Assembly (NCBI GenBank): GCA_027943335.1
Contig: BSBK01002080.1
Span: 624,001-688,000, forward strand
DNA length: 64,000 nt
Origin: Chamaecyparis obtusa
Taxonomy: Eukaryota; Streptophyta; Pinopsida; Cupressales; Cupressaceae
Direction: 5' to 3'
The first letter of the stretch is position 1. Every line of letters begins with the position of its first letter. Of the stretch, positions 23,690 to 34,627 are shown in pieces. Under the pieces are notes generated by a model, which was not told the DNA's origin, searched no databases, and saw only the letters and a list, made by a program, of their open reading frames with translations. The position numbers and the translations under genes were made by a program.

Positions 23690-24135
23690 TTGAAATCCCC
23701 GACTTAGATCGGAACTAGATTTCTTTTAAATAACACATAACCACTTTGAACCAGGATTTCCGGCATAATCCGGAACATAACTCAACCTGATAAGAAATTT
23801 ATCAAAATCCCCGACCAATTCGGAACTGGATTTAAAGATAAATATAGGTGTCAAGATATCTGGCACAATCCAGATCAAAACTTGAACCATTCGTTATCAC
23901 GATCCCCGACTAAATTCGAAACTGGATTAGATGATAACTTACACACAACTTCATATCAAGATATTCGACACAGCTCGAGACATCATCATGATGTACTCAT
24001 CCTGATAGAAGAGTTATCGCAATTCTTGACCAATTCGAAACTAGATTTAGTGATAACAATCAAGATATTCGGCGCAATCCGAATCAAAACTTGATTTACA
24101 TGTTATAATCCCTGACCAATTCGGAACTGGATTTA
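23690..24135 (-). repeat. Second hairpin array, two alternating motifs
   Basis: Two short motifs alternate. Motif 1 is ATCCCCGACCAATTCGGAAC-like (about 23695, 23808, 23900, 24019, 24109), with a CCGA/TCGG stem in the best copies. Motif 2 has stems TCCGG/CCGGA (about 23760), TCTGG/CCAGA (about 23860), TTCGG/CCGAA (about 24067) and TCGA/TCGA (about 23964) around six-base loops. The stem pairs change together. The array lies just inside the 3' LTR. Confidence 0.7.
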
Positions 24136-24475
24136 ACAACTCAAACATTCAGTGTCAGGAATAGTGACTACAATACATAGTCATACCTAACACTAGTTTA
24201 AGCTATTGTCTAAGTCGTCACCTAGTAATAGTAACCCAACACATATGAAAGATCGTCACCTTTCATAATATAACACAAAATGAATGAGCCCATAAAGTCA
24301 CACATATGACATCCACCTTGACTCTTCTCAGAGGGTGGATCCACCATGGATCATCCTAGAGAGTGGAAACCAAGGTTTCCACCTTAGACTTGTTTATCAA
24401 GGACAAGAATCATTTACGATACAAAATGATAGATCACTAAAGCTGAAAACTTCTTTTCAGCTAATGCTTTATTCC

Positions 24476-24679
24476 TCAACATACCAAGGTTATCTGAAAG
24501 TACACAATCTTCTTTCTAGCAAGAGGCTTGGTAAGAATATCGATTGTTTGTTCTTTAGTGAGGATGTACCTCCACTGAATTGCATTTGTTTGCACTATCT
24601 CATAGTCTTGGTGAATTCTGACCTTGCAAAGTATACACCATCTTGACATGGTACACTCCCTCTGAATTTGTATGACCAA
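24476..24679 (-). pseudogene. Copia RNase H C-terminal tail
   Basis: The translation contains YILTKEQTIDILTKPLARKK and VYFQ. This matches the very end of copia RNase H, where ILTKPL is highly conserved. No RT or integrase is found upstream of it in this element, so it is a relic that shows copia ancestry. Confidence 0.8.
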
Positions 24680-25034
24680 GATCCTGGGGTGCCAACTTAA
24701 TTTGATCTTCTAGCTTCTCCCTCTAACATAGAGCCTTCTCACATGGTAATAATCATAATTCTCTGCTACAATTTCTTGATCACTAGAGAACCAACAAAAC
24801 ATGGTCTACTCCCTCTGAATCAAGATCCTTGAATGTCCAGTGATGCAGATCCTTTAACTTCTCCCTTTGTCATGAAGGCATACCCTGTTTATATACTCAA
24901 CTTAGTGTCACTGCAGGATGTCACTTCATACCTTCCTTCCTGAGAGAACCAATACGAATAATCTGAATAGTCATAAGGTTACATTGGCTAGCATAAGATG
25001 CATCTTGATCTTTTCCAAGGCCACAACATTAACA

Positions 25035-25055
25035 CTCCCTCTTGGACTTGAGGGA
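25035..25055 (-). other. Extra copia polypurine tract and LTR-start junction
   Basis: Read on the minus strand, CCTCAAGTCCAAGAGGGAG is followed by TGTTAATG at 25034. It matches the junction of copia element A at 3601-3630. It lies 1.4 kb away from this element's own 3' LTR, so part of another copia element has been joined in. Confidence 0.6.
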
Positions 25056-25224
25056 AGATAATAAAGACCTCTAGTATGATGTTTATCTCAATGAGTTGTA
25101 GTCTCATGATGTATGAAATGCCTTAATCATGGATTCTATCCACGTGCATCTCATCGGTGATTCTATCCACAAGTTCTCACTGCTATAATCTCATAATTAT
25201 TTTTACCTTCAATAGTGAATCTCC

Positions 25225-26377
25225 CTCTCAATCAATATGATCGAGTTTGTCCAAGTTGACTGAAACATCTATTTCCTTAGAGGCTAAATTTCGCCAACTT
25301 CTTGACCTTTCTGAAGATGTCAGACTCCCTCTCATTAGAAGATCCCCTTTTATTGATTTTATTTCATAGTCCCAGATGTTATCACCCACACAAAATGCCT
25401 CAACAACTTTCCTAATGCACCATTCTTCTCTTCTTGGAAGAACATCCCTGAAGGCCATGGAAAGTAACAAGAGTATATGAAGGCAAATCACAAACATAAA
25501 CCTTCTTATCATTAAATTCCACAATATCCAATCTCGAATTCTTTCCCAAGGAGAAACTAAGAGGCATCAGAAAATTCCTATTCCTGGTATCCCACACATA
25601 TAAAGAAGAGTTCTCTAACACTCAGCAAATGGGGGCTTTTTCAAAAAACGAACACCCGCAATTACAAAGGTGTCATCAAACTTCATATAATTGAGGCACT
25701 TTCTCGCCGGAATATCCCACAGACGGACTGTATTAATACTATCCACTGTGCTAGCGGCCAACACTAATCTGTTGTCAGAAACATCAAAACACTTTACAAT
25801 CTCCTCCGATAGTAACAAAAGCTCGTGAAGATTTCTCTTTGGCCTTTCTAAACAGGCCTCTTCATAATTTTTGAAATTTCCGAAGCCCAATATTTGCTTG
25901 TCACTAGAAGAGCAGAATGAAGTAACCGAATTCTTACAGCTGTCTGCTACGCTTGCATCTCTGTTTTGGAAAAATCATCGGCAGGTTGTTCCTCGGGGCT
26001 TTGAATCGAGCACTCAAATCTCATAAAACAATTTCCCTACTCCTTGTCTCATTCTCTTCTACGGGTAGACTTGTTGTTGGGTTGTTTACATCAGAGACCC
26101 GATCCAATGCAAACATCATGGTAGAAACTCTGCTAATCAGAATCTGATGCCTTGCTGCGTTAAACTTGAAAGAACGACAAGGGGATAAATAGAGCACAAA
26201 CTCCAATTGCACATACTTCCTCCACCATGCCAGCACAAATCCCCAGAAACTCAAAGCAAGTGCAAAGCAAAACAGAGCCATGTGCACATAAGTTTCTCTA
26301 GGGAATTTCGCCCTTGGAGTAAAGCTTAATATTCTCAGCAACTGAAAGTTGTCCATTGATGAAACGATTCTGTCCAT
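25225..26377 (-). pseudogene. WD-repeat-like host gene fragment inside copia element
   Basis: Read right to left: an ATG at 26377 opens 118 codons with a hydrophobic segment (ALFCFALALSFWGFVLAWW), ending at 26021. About 25615-25950 encodes a beta-propeller-like stretch with NTVRLWDIPARKCLNYMKF. After a frameshift near 25620 comes LYVWDTRNRNFLMPLSF; after another near 25430 the frame runs to DKLDHID at about 25228. Two WD-type strands (RLWDI, YVWDT) suggest a WD40 or kelch-like family. No part resembles gag-pol. The segment is best read as a captured cellular gene fragment, now a pseudogene. The exact source gene was not identified. Confidence 0.5.
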
Positions 26378-27961
26378 TTCCCCAATTCTTCACCTCACTG
26401 CAACACTACCTACACCTACTCAGTTTCAGGTATAAATAAATTATGCTATGTGATGGATTCAAAGCAGACTCCACTAGAAAGATGCCCAAGATATTCTGGG
26501 TATCAAAGCTGAAGATGCTGTTGCGATCAAGAACGGATACCATTTGCAATCCAAATTGGTCATGTAAATGATTGTATCTCTGGATTCCTCTGTCGCCCGT
26601 CCCAGGGTCTCTTATAGTGACCCTTCACAGCTCTTCAGCCAGAAATTGCATAATTGCGGAGATTCGCCTTGCGATATCTGATATGCAAGCTGATCTGCGG
26701 AAATTGTGACCCGGTTTTTTTTTTAGGTAGTCAAAATCAGGTTGCTGCAAATTGTGCACAGCACACAAGTCTTAACTAAGGAAAAACTCATTGATTCTGT
26801 TGCCGAATCAAGGCTAGCGAACCCGATTTCTTTATCTTTTCTTCCATGTTAATAAATGTTGGAGGGGCGTCCTTTGGAATCGATAGGAAGCGCGAATATA
26901 TGTAATTAAAGGAATACTCTAGAACGACCATGTGTATCTTTGTCACCATTGTATAATACAAACTTCAACATTTATAAACTCTTCTATCATACATTGCTGA
27001 AGATTTGAAGATTTGTAGATAAGGCCTCGAATGTTTGAGGTACGACACAATGTGATAAATTATTTTGTTATCTTACTGCAGGGTTGTATACACAGTGTTT
27101 ATGGCTCACAACCACACCAATACATTTATCATGGCACAAACATTTATGCTCAAATGTTTGTTGGTATATATTTATTCAAATGAAACGTTTGAACTTCTAT
27201 AGTTTCCAAAGTTTGATTATTCTAGAGTGCCAATTTAATATTTACCAAGCTAGTTCTCATGCCACAATGTAGTCTTCAGCGATAAATCAAAGCCTCCGAT
27301 AAAAATATTGCAACCATTATATATAAATTACGGGCCCACAAATAATTATAACAATCAAAACATTTGACAATTTCCTAAATATATATCTCTGGTCTCCACT
27401 TTTAGTAAAAAGAACCCTTCTTCCCACGCTAGCATTATTTGACTCATAATATAAGCTCTTCGACAAAGCTTATTACTTCAAACATTAGAAAATCTAAAGT
27501 TTACAGGCAATTATTAAGCTTCTTACTTTGCCCCACGAATATAATATATGCACGCGAACTACTATTCCAGGAAAATAATATATCTCCGAAAATATATGCT
27601 GCAATTTTATATCTATATCCTGCGATCCCCTTCAATATATATCTGAGATAATATATGCTACGATAATATGCAGCCTCTGCAATCTGATAAACTGCGGCAT
27701 CACTGTTAACCTGCAATCTGAATATTATCCTCTGGGATAACATCTTATCTTTATATATCCTTTGCGATATATTGTAACCTGAGACTGTAATGTCGTATCA
27801 TTGCAAATGTAAATAGCACTCTCTGATTGTATTTAATTCTCCTTTGTTCTTTTGTTTAGACTGAGAACATATATGAAATTTTATCACCAATATCATTGCC
27901 AATTTATCACCTATTACTTGTGAATTTATTTTATTCTCTTATAGGTTAGGCTCTGATACCA
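26378..27961 (-). mobile_element. Copia internal leader and AT-rich region, no gene
   Basis: No convincing reading frame. 27300-27780 is rich in ATATAT and TGCGAT-like words. At the right edge, GGCTCTGATACCA (27949-27961) is the complement of the initiator tRNA-Met primer site TGGTATCAGAGCC, directly abutting the 5' LTR. Confidence 0.7.
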
Positions 27962-28275
27962 TGTTGAGAAATTCAGATCGTCCTATAGAGAATATATATA
28001 AGTGCTGTGTGAAATAAATTACCATTGTTATTGATCCTTTCACCAGCCATCAATATGCATTTATATCCTTTGAATAGTCATGTCTTGAAGAGCCATGACC
28101 ATACGTGGCTTATGCTACGTAGGGTCATGACCCTTCATAACCGATTGATAATATTAACTATATTGTAACATATACAAATATCAAATGCTCTTAATATATA
28201 TATATATATATATATATATAATCGACTATTAGATTAATATAATTATATCAATCAATTCGATGCTATATTTCAACA
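27962..28275 (-). repeat. 5' LTR of nested copia element
   Basis: 314 bp, matching 23369-23642 with a longer (AT)n tract near 28192-28220 and about 30 extra bases before the terminal TTTCAACA. It is followed by the TSD AATTT. Confidence 0.9.
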
Positions 28276-28383
28276 AATTTAATGTCAAATTTTTTTCAAA
28301 CTTTTTACCATGTCGAACTTTATCCGAATTTTATTCTTGCCGAACTCAAACTCGAACTCGATCCTTATGACTTAGGTTATATC

Positions 28384-30339
28384 TTCTCCCTAGAGTTATA
28401 CCACTTCTTGAAGAGCTGCATGAGGTTTATAGGGAAGCCGTTGGGGTTTGTCATTTAATTAACTAGGATGTCACTATATTTGAGAAATATTGAAAAATCA
28501 GATCATGAATTAAAGCTGGAATTTTCCACGGCATTATTTCTTAGTTTTGTTCATTCTTTTGAGTTTGTAAAGGAGCTTCAATATTATCTTTTTATCTGCA
28601 CTATTATTGCCATTGTCTGTCTTGGAAAAACTATTCGAACAACTCAAAGACAATCAGAAAAACAAAAAGTCGGAGCACAAACAAGACTGCATATTCAATA
28701 TACATATTATTAGTACGAGTTTGTGATAATGCACATTTTGCACACAAGTACATGTGGTTTCAAGAAAAGCCTTCCCTAACTTATTGGATTTTCATATTTG
28801 CAAAGCACAATGACAATTTAAATTCTCAACAAACCTAGGGTGCTTGGACAGGACCCTAGGTGAACTCAGGCTGTTCTGAAGTGAACCCAAGGGCTGCCCA
28901 AAAAAAAATTAAAATAAAAAAAACAGTTTTTAACAACACTTCTATAGAAACAAAATGCCCAAATACCCAATTTCACTCTTAAGTGATAAAATTGTGAAAA
29001 TGGCATGCACCATAAAGGTTTGCGTTGTTTCAAAGGCCTTGATTTGGGTGTTCCTCCAAACCCCCACAAGGGGCATTGGCCCTTGAACCCACTAGTGACA
29101 ATGCTCACAACAAACACTATCCCTCAAACTCGTTGGCTGCATTACCCCAAGACCCCATGAGGAGTGCTGCCAGTCAACCCTGTTAGAGTCGTCATTCCCA
29201 AAACGCCCACTCTTTATTAGGATATCTTGTTACATAAGAAACTTGACTACAATGAGGAGATTTAGGAGTGGAGACCAGTGCCAGCAACTAGATTATAATT
29301 CAAATTCAAAAACTCTTATCTAGTTAGTATTTATGAAATACGAGGTATGCATTGTGCAATGCAATGTAATCAATGAAATGGACATAAACAACAAAAATCT
29401 ATATTTCACAATTCGTGGAAAAAACTCTCAAATTTGTTTTCTCTATTAATCTATATGCTATTGAAATGCCTTCAAATATCAAAAACAAAAAGTTTGACTC
29501 TTTATCTATATTTTTCTAAAATATTATTGTTAAGGAGATTTAGCTCAAAATGGCCTAAACATATAGACTGAATGCATGGAAGCCCCTATGGTGATTTACC
29601 CTTGTCCCTGGGTATTCTTTTTAGTAGCTTGTGACACTACAAATGATAAAAGCAAGAATTTGGGAAAGAAGGCCATAGTATTGCAAACCAAAACATCTCT
29701 TCCTGAGGCCATCTCAGAAAATTTCATTGTTTCTTCAATTTCAGTAAGGATGCTGAATTTACCCCCACATTTTTTGGCTGCCCAATACACTGAAACTTAT
29801 AGGCAATTTGCTGCATTTAATTTATTGCTTTATTCTCAGATACATAAGAGCATTTGCTTTTTTCTTCAGCTAGGATTTTCATATAATTTAATTAATGGGA
29901 ATGGCTTCCCTCTGAAATTCGCCACATGGATTCAATCCTTAGATTATGAGAAGTGTACTTTTCACTCCTAGAACTCCTTCCAAGTAGGCCATTTTGCAGC
30001 TTATTGTGAATATTCAAGCACCCAATGAGGTGCTCCTCGTGCTGGCAATAAGAAAGCCCTCGGCACCATTTAGTTGGTCGTATATTGAAATTGCCTCTCA
30101 AATCTGGAACAGTAGACACAGAGAATGTATTGAAAAAGCGTCAGCACAATGTATCACCTTTTGTAGCAGAGGACTGTAAAAAGGAGACAAGGGAGAAAAA
30201 AGCACAAGAGAGTAATGAAAATAATATAGAAGTCAGCCCTTGACAGGATATTGTAACTCTGAAACTGGAAGCTAAGAGTCAAATAAGGAAGATATACATA
30301 ATTTTATCTATATCCTCAAAAACCCGATGCAAATTGTTC
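28384..30339. other. Unassigned flank, no supported gene
   Basis: No gene is recognised. A small inverted repeat CCTAGGGT/ACCCTAGG lies at 28834-28860. A minus-strand frame at 29596-29790 contains KFSILTEIEETMKFSEMASG, which might be an exon, but it has no clear splice context or family match and is left uncalled. Confidence 0.5.
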
Positions 30340-30344
30340 AGAAA

Positions 30345-31201
30345 TGTACTATCCCCTTTTTCGAGCACATTATTCCTTGTTACGTCGTTAGCCAATTTAC
30401 CTTGGTCTGGAGGGCTAACCAAGACTTTCTCTGGATCAATGCTATATTTGGCCTAGGTAATTCCAGTTTCAAGCCAATCACAGTAGTTTCCGCGGGGTTT
30501 CTAAATACTTACTATTTTTAGTAAGTCAGGAGAGCTCAATTTTCTTGGCATTTCAGTATTGGACTGGGAGCTTATCGACAAGAGCTTTCCAGCAAGCTAT
30601 CACTCATCGACCTCCGAGTTCGTTTGGTCATCCATTTTAATGCCAGAAGATTTCATGATCTATTATTTTGCCACTTTACTATTATATAGACATTAATTTT
30701 ACAATGGTTAAATTAAGACACAAGTGGAAATATGAAAGGATAGAGAAAGGGAAACTGAAGAGTCAGCTTGTTGCTTTAAACGAGGAAAAGTAAACTCAAT
30801 TGAATATGCTTAATTTTATGAATTTATCTCTTCTCTTGGAGAATCCAAGAAGCTTTCAGCTTTCGATTCTGAAACCTGAGGACGGAAACCTTCAGCCTTT
30901 CTCGGTGGATTGGACGGAAACCCAGTTCATCTATGAGGTGGATTCGCAGCAGAGTTCACCATTGCACTTCCAGGTTCATGTTATCCAATCTCACTGTTGC
31001 ATATTGTATTTCAAATTGGATTGTCTTGTAATTCCATTGTTGTTGTATTGTTGTTGTATAATGCAATAAAAAATTTTGAGGATTTATTGGAGCATATTGC
31101 TAGTTTATTTTTGTTGAATCGATATTTCATTTCATACAATTATTTGCATGAATTGATATTTGTGAGAAATATTGGGAAAAATATCCATTAGGGGTATTAC
31201 A
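30345..31201 (+). repeat. 5' LTR of element 1
   Basis: 857 bp, starting TGTACTATCCCC (the 3' copy has TGTAATGTCCCC) and ending GGGGTATTACA. It contains the hairpin ACTTACTA/TAGTAAGT at 30507-30526 and two TTGTTGTA words near 31042. Confidence 0.92.
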
Positions 31202-31202
31202 G

Positions 31203-31215
31203 TGGTATCAGAGCC
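31203..31215 (+). other. Primer-binding site of element 1
   Basis: TGGTATCAGAGCC is the standard initiator tRNA-Met site, one base after the LTR end. Confidence 0.92.
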
Positions 31216-32307
31216 TGTTTTCCTGCCAATTCGTGGAGTTTATTCGGAACCAAATCTTCAAAAATGTTTAAAAGAGCCATGTATTCTGCCAGCCTGTGAG
31301 ATTTCACAAGCAACAAAAATAAAGAATTTATAGTGCTTGTTTGTAAAAGTCGGCATAGAGATATTCTGCAAGTACTGTGGAATTTGCGAAGGAACTGTCA
31401 AGATTAAAAAAATTTGTTGAGATGTAGAGAAATCACATATTAAGGGGATTTCAGAGGTTATTCCCGTTAGCTCTCATTCAAGAGAATTCGTGTTTCTGTG
31501 CAAGGAGATTATGGTATTGAAATAGTATATTCATTTGATTTTTCAAATGTTTATTGTCTGTGTTGAAGCTATTATTTGTCAAACAAAGATTTTCACTACG
31601 AACACTTGAAAGGCTACATTTTATTGGAAGCCAAAGGGTATTCATTCGATCTGCATCAAAGAGTCTTTATAGGAACTCTGGTGTATCATTCACCAGCGAA
31701 AGAATGCACCAACTCTGGACGCTCACAGTGTGGGGAGTTACAGCTCGGTTTGGGTGTGGAGTCGACTGGGAACCATCGTTGTCATCGCAGTTATCTGACG
31801 ACAATAAATCTGCTAGCATTGACAATGTTGAAACTAGAATTGATGGAAATTGTGTGAACGACTCTCTGTTATGTTACGGCGGGTAAAACAATTACTTGAA
31901 CATTTAATTACTCTTGGTTGCAGTTGTGTGTTATTTCAAAGAAATTGTCTTCTATTGTTGCTGTCAAGAACCTTCGTCATTGAACATCTGAAGAAGACTA
32001 GTGAACATTTTCTGAGAAATCAGCTTCGACATTGCATAATCAAGGCAAGGAAACCCAACTTCCATGTGCTTGACATTTTTATATCTATTGAGGTAATGTG
32101 TAATCTGCAACTAGTATTTTTGGGTGAACATCGATGCTAAGAACTTGATATCATCATGCCAATATGATATAGTGTTTGAAGTCTGCATTAATCTCACTGA
32201 ATGCAAATATTTATGTTCAAAACCAATGGTTGTTTGAAATTCTCATTATATATGTCCCAAGTGTTTGCCAAATTGTTCAGTGAAATTCAGAAGACAAATT
32301 TTAAACA
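31216..32307 (+). mobile_element. Element 1 leader, no recognised gene
   Basis: Two overlapping frames of about 100 codons (31554-31886 and 31576-31857) have no recognisable domain. The stretch probably represents leader or decayed gag N-terminal sequence before the PDS5 segment. Confidence 0.5.
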
Positions 32308-33197
32308 ATGGAAAATCTGAAAGGGAAAGTGTTATCAAAAGAATTCAATGACACCTTTAAGGGTGAACATTTAAGGGACCGGCAGAAAGAAATTGAAATA
32401 GGAAATGAATTATATTGCCCTAGATGGCAATTGGAGAATATGAGATCTATGGGGGGTGTGTTTGTCAAATTGGAAGAGATAGATGCATATTTATCTAGGA
32501 TAGACCCAACTGATTGTAGGCTCTTCAATTGGGCCTTGCAGCCTTCTATGGTTGCTTTCGTCCAACACGGGTTTATGAAACATCCTCATAAAGATGTCAG
32601 GCTTGCAGTGGCCTCATGTCTCAGTGAGATCACACGATTATAGCTCCTATTACCCCTTATATTGATGACATTTAGAAGTAGGTATTACAGCTGATTGTGG
32701 ACAGTTTAGGTGGACTAAATAATGACAAGGGTCCTACCTTTGGTAAGCAGATGAAAATCTTAAAACTAATGGCAGAAACTAAAATTTTCATTCTCATGTG
32801 GAATCTTAGTTGTGGCAATATGATCCAACAGATATTTCAGTGCCTCCTGTGTAATTTTGGGAAGCATCATCTAGACAATGTGAGGGCTTGCATAAAAACT
32901 ATCATGTCCTTGATCTTAGATGAGGATAATAACATATGTAAGTGGTTGCAATCAGATTTGTTGACAATTTGGAGGGGAGAACAAAAGATCTCACTCGGGG
33001 CATATGAACTCTCAGCTGAACTGATTGAGCATAAGGTTGAAAGATTCAAGGGTTTATTCACTGAAAATGAGCAAATATCAATAGGCATACAGGTTGCAAG
33101 ATCTCCGGAAATGAGCAAGAACCAAATGAGGAAAGGGCACATTTGTTTTATATGCCAAGAGGTCTGGTCACGTGAACATGTTTGCGGTATTATTTAG
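32308..33197 (+). pseudogene. PDS5: Captured PDS5 fragment fused to a gag zinc knuckle
   Basis: PDS5 is a HEAT-repeat regulator of sister-chromatid cohesion. 32452-32640 reads LEEIDAYLSRIDP, LQPSMVAFV and HPHKDVRLAVASCLSEIT, matching the N-terminal HEAT region of plant PDS5. A one-base frameshift at about 32640 and two stops follow, with homology continuing as APITPYIDD, LQLIVDSLGGL, GPTFGKQMKILKLMA, MIQQIFQCLL and IKTIMSLILDED. The end (AYELSAELIEHKVERFKGL) still fits PDS5. From 32697 to 33197 one frame runs without a stop from PDS5 sequence into CFICQEVWSREHVC, a gypsy-type zinc knuckle. No introns are present, so capture was probably from RNA. It is not a functional PDS5. Confidence 0.85.
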
Positions 33198-33237
33198 GGA
33201 GAAGATATAGCAGCCAAGTGATGATGAAAATGTAGCT

Positions 33238-34065
33238 TTGAATACTTCTCTTACAAGACACGATGAAGATCCAAAGGAAAATAGCTTCCAATCAGCCAAG
33301 ATGGTTAATATGGAGGAAGAATCCATCATCACAGGTGAGGAGTGTTCGAAGCTCTACTTTGGTGACTTAGAAGCTGAGATTGACCAAATTATGGTTAAAG
33401 GCTGTGACAACCAGTTGGATGCCTTTAGCGATTCATGTAATGAGGAATCGTGTGATTTCTATAGCAGCAACTCACTTATGCATAATAATGATTTGGATGA
33501 CCAATCAGATAATGCATTCCAAAATGAAAATGATGAGAAGCATGCTTTGAAGAATCGGTTGAAAGTTAATGGCGATGTCGTTATTGCAACTCTTGTACAT
33601 CATGATAGAACTCACAGGATTATTGAGGATCTTTATAGGAAGGCTCAGATGGAAAAGGGGCAAAGTGGTAAAAGGAGTGCATCTTATGTTGCTGATTTAT
33701 AGGGGGTCAAAACAGCTTTTGAGATTTGGAAATCAGAATATCTATGTTTACTTTCAGATCATGATTTCCTGTCACAGGTTGCTGAAAAATATACTGAACA
33801 ATTGAGGGAAAGAGAGGATGAGGTTAATAAGCTCAATAGGGAGATTAATCTTGCTCAGGAAACATTGGAGCACACCCAAATTTCTCTTCAAGAAGAAAGA
33901 GATCAGATTGTTGCTACTAATCATTACAGGGAACAGAACGACAAAGGAAGGTCTAAGTTCTTTCAGGAAGTGATTCACGAACTTGGTAGCATACAACAGA
34001 CTTATGACTTGGATAGCTGTCCGAAGAAATCAAATGACAAATCATTGGATCATCTAGTTGGTTGA
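33238..34065 (+). pseudogene. Acidic protein with coiled coil, element 1
   Basis: One frame runs 33238-34065 with a single stop (TAG 33700-33702). The first half is rich in Asp, Glu, Ser and Asn; a heptad-type coiled coil follows (REREDEVNKLNREINLAQET), then LEHTQISLQEER. The arrangement, a YL.LL.DHD-like phrase then the coiled coil, matches the longer protein of element 2 (51900-52090). No enzyme motif is seen. Its role in the element is unknown. Confidence 0.7.
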
Positions 34066-34426
34066 CAATTTCTTGTTTGAGATGGATGCTGATTTGACAT
34101 TTGATAATCTCCTTTTTGAGCTAGATGAGGAAGACATTTCCACTCCCCATGATGAGGATGAGATTGATTGCAGGGTTTGGGACCCAGGTCCAATTGCTAG
34201 AGATGAGTCTTGGTCACAAGACTGGAGTGACGGAGTGATTTCAGCTATTGAGAAGTTTGGTTCCTACTTCAGCAGTTCAGGATGGGCAATTATGTCTTAT
34301 CGTAGGATGGTTGATATGCTTTTCCTCGAGTTACCTCTCACTGAGGAAGGGTTGACTTGTGTTGATTGCATCTTGAGGCATTTCTATTCACTCCTATTTG
34401 GTGATAGTGTCGGCCTAATCCTTTAG
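34058..34426 (+). pseudogene. C-terminal part of the acidic element 1 protein
   Basis: This frame overlaps the preceding one by a few bases in a different phase, implying a frameshift. It encodes a very acidic stretch (FELDEEDISTPHDEDEID) and then a Trp-containing segment ending at 34426. No family was recognised. In the family it is expected to be the tail of the same protein. Confidence 0.5.
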
Positions 34427-34586
34427 GATCCTAGTATTAGTATGACTAATACATTGCTATTTTGGAGGGTTAATGAGTGGCTTCATCTTACAGGTCATGT
34501 TTTTATCAGGATAGTTCAGTAGTAGAGTAGGGCAACTCCCTTGAGGTTGGTATGGGATCCAAGCATTTCGGTCACAGCATGCAGAT

Positions 34587-34627
34587 ACTGATTGCTTGAA
34601 GGCAAGCAATCTCTAGGAAGGGAGGAC
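34587..34627 (+). other. Pre-polypurine hairpin and polypurine tract, element 1
   Basis: GATTGCTTG and CAAGCAATC form a perfect 9-bp stem with loop AAGG. The tract GGAAGGGAGGAC follows and abuts the LTR start at 34628. The same hairpin occurs in element 2, and in the chromovirus the sequence encodes LLEDKQ. Confidence 0.8.

Larger units (their letters stand above)
23364..28280 (-). mobile_element. Complete copia element with TSD AATTT
   Basis: The element spans 23369-28275 and is flanked by AATTT (23364-23368 and 28276-28280). Its LTRs are 23369-23642 (3' LTR) and 27962-28275 (5' LTR), both running TGTTGA to TCAACA. Most of the 40-base length difference is an expanded AT tract in the right copy. 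Orientation is set by the primer-binding site next to the right LTR. Only the RNase H tail of pol remains; the internal region otherwise holds a cellular-gene-like fragment, a hairpin array and non-coding DNA, so the element is non-autonomous. Confidence 0.9.
22533..28383. mobile_element. Non-autonomous hAT-like element, host of a copia insertion
   Basis: A perfect 8-bp direct repeat GTTATATC (22533-22540 and 28376-28383) flanks 22541-28375. The termini are imperfect inverted repeats: CTATGTCACAAGG at the left against CTAAGTCATAAGG read inward from the right. An 8-bp target duplication is characteristic of the hAT superfamily. Removing the nested copia element leaves about 923 bp with no coding capacity; subterminal TTCGCCGAA/TTCGGCGAA words are frequent. 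Confidence 0.75.

Noticed and set aside
29596..29790. Possible minus-strand exon (KFSILTEIEETMKFSEMASG)
   Set aside because: It looks protein-like but no splice sites, neighbours or family could be assigned.
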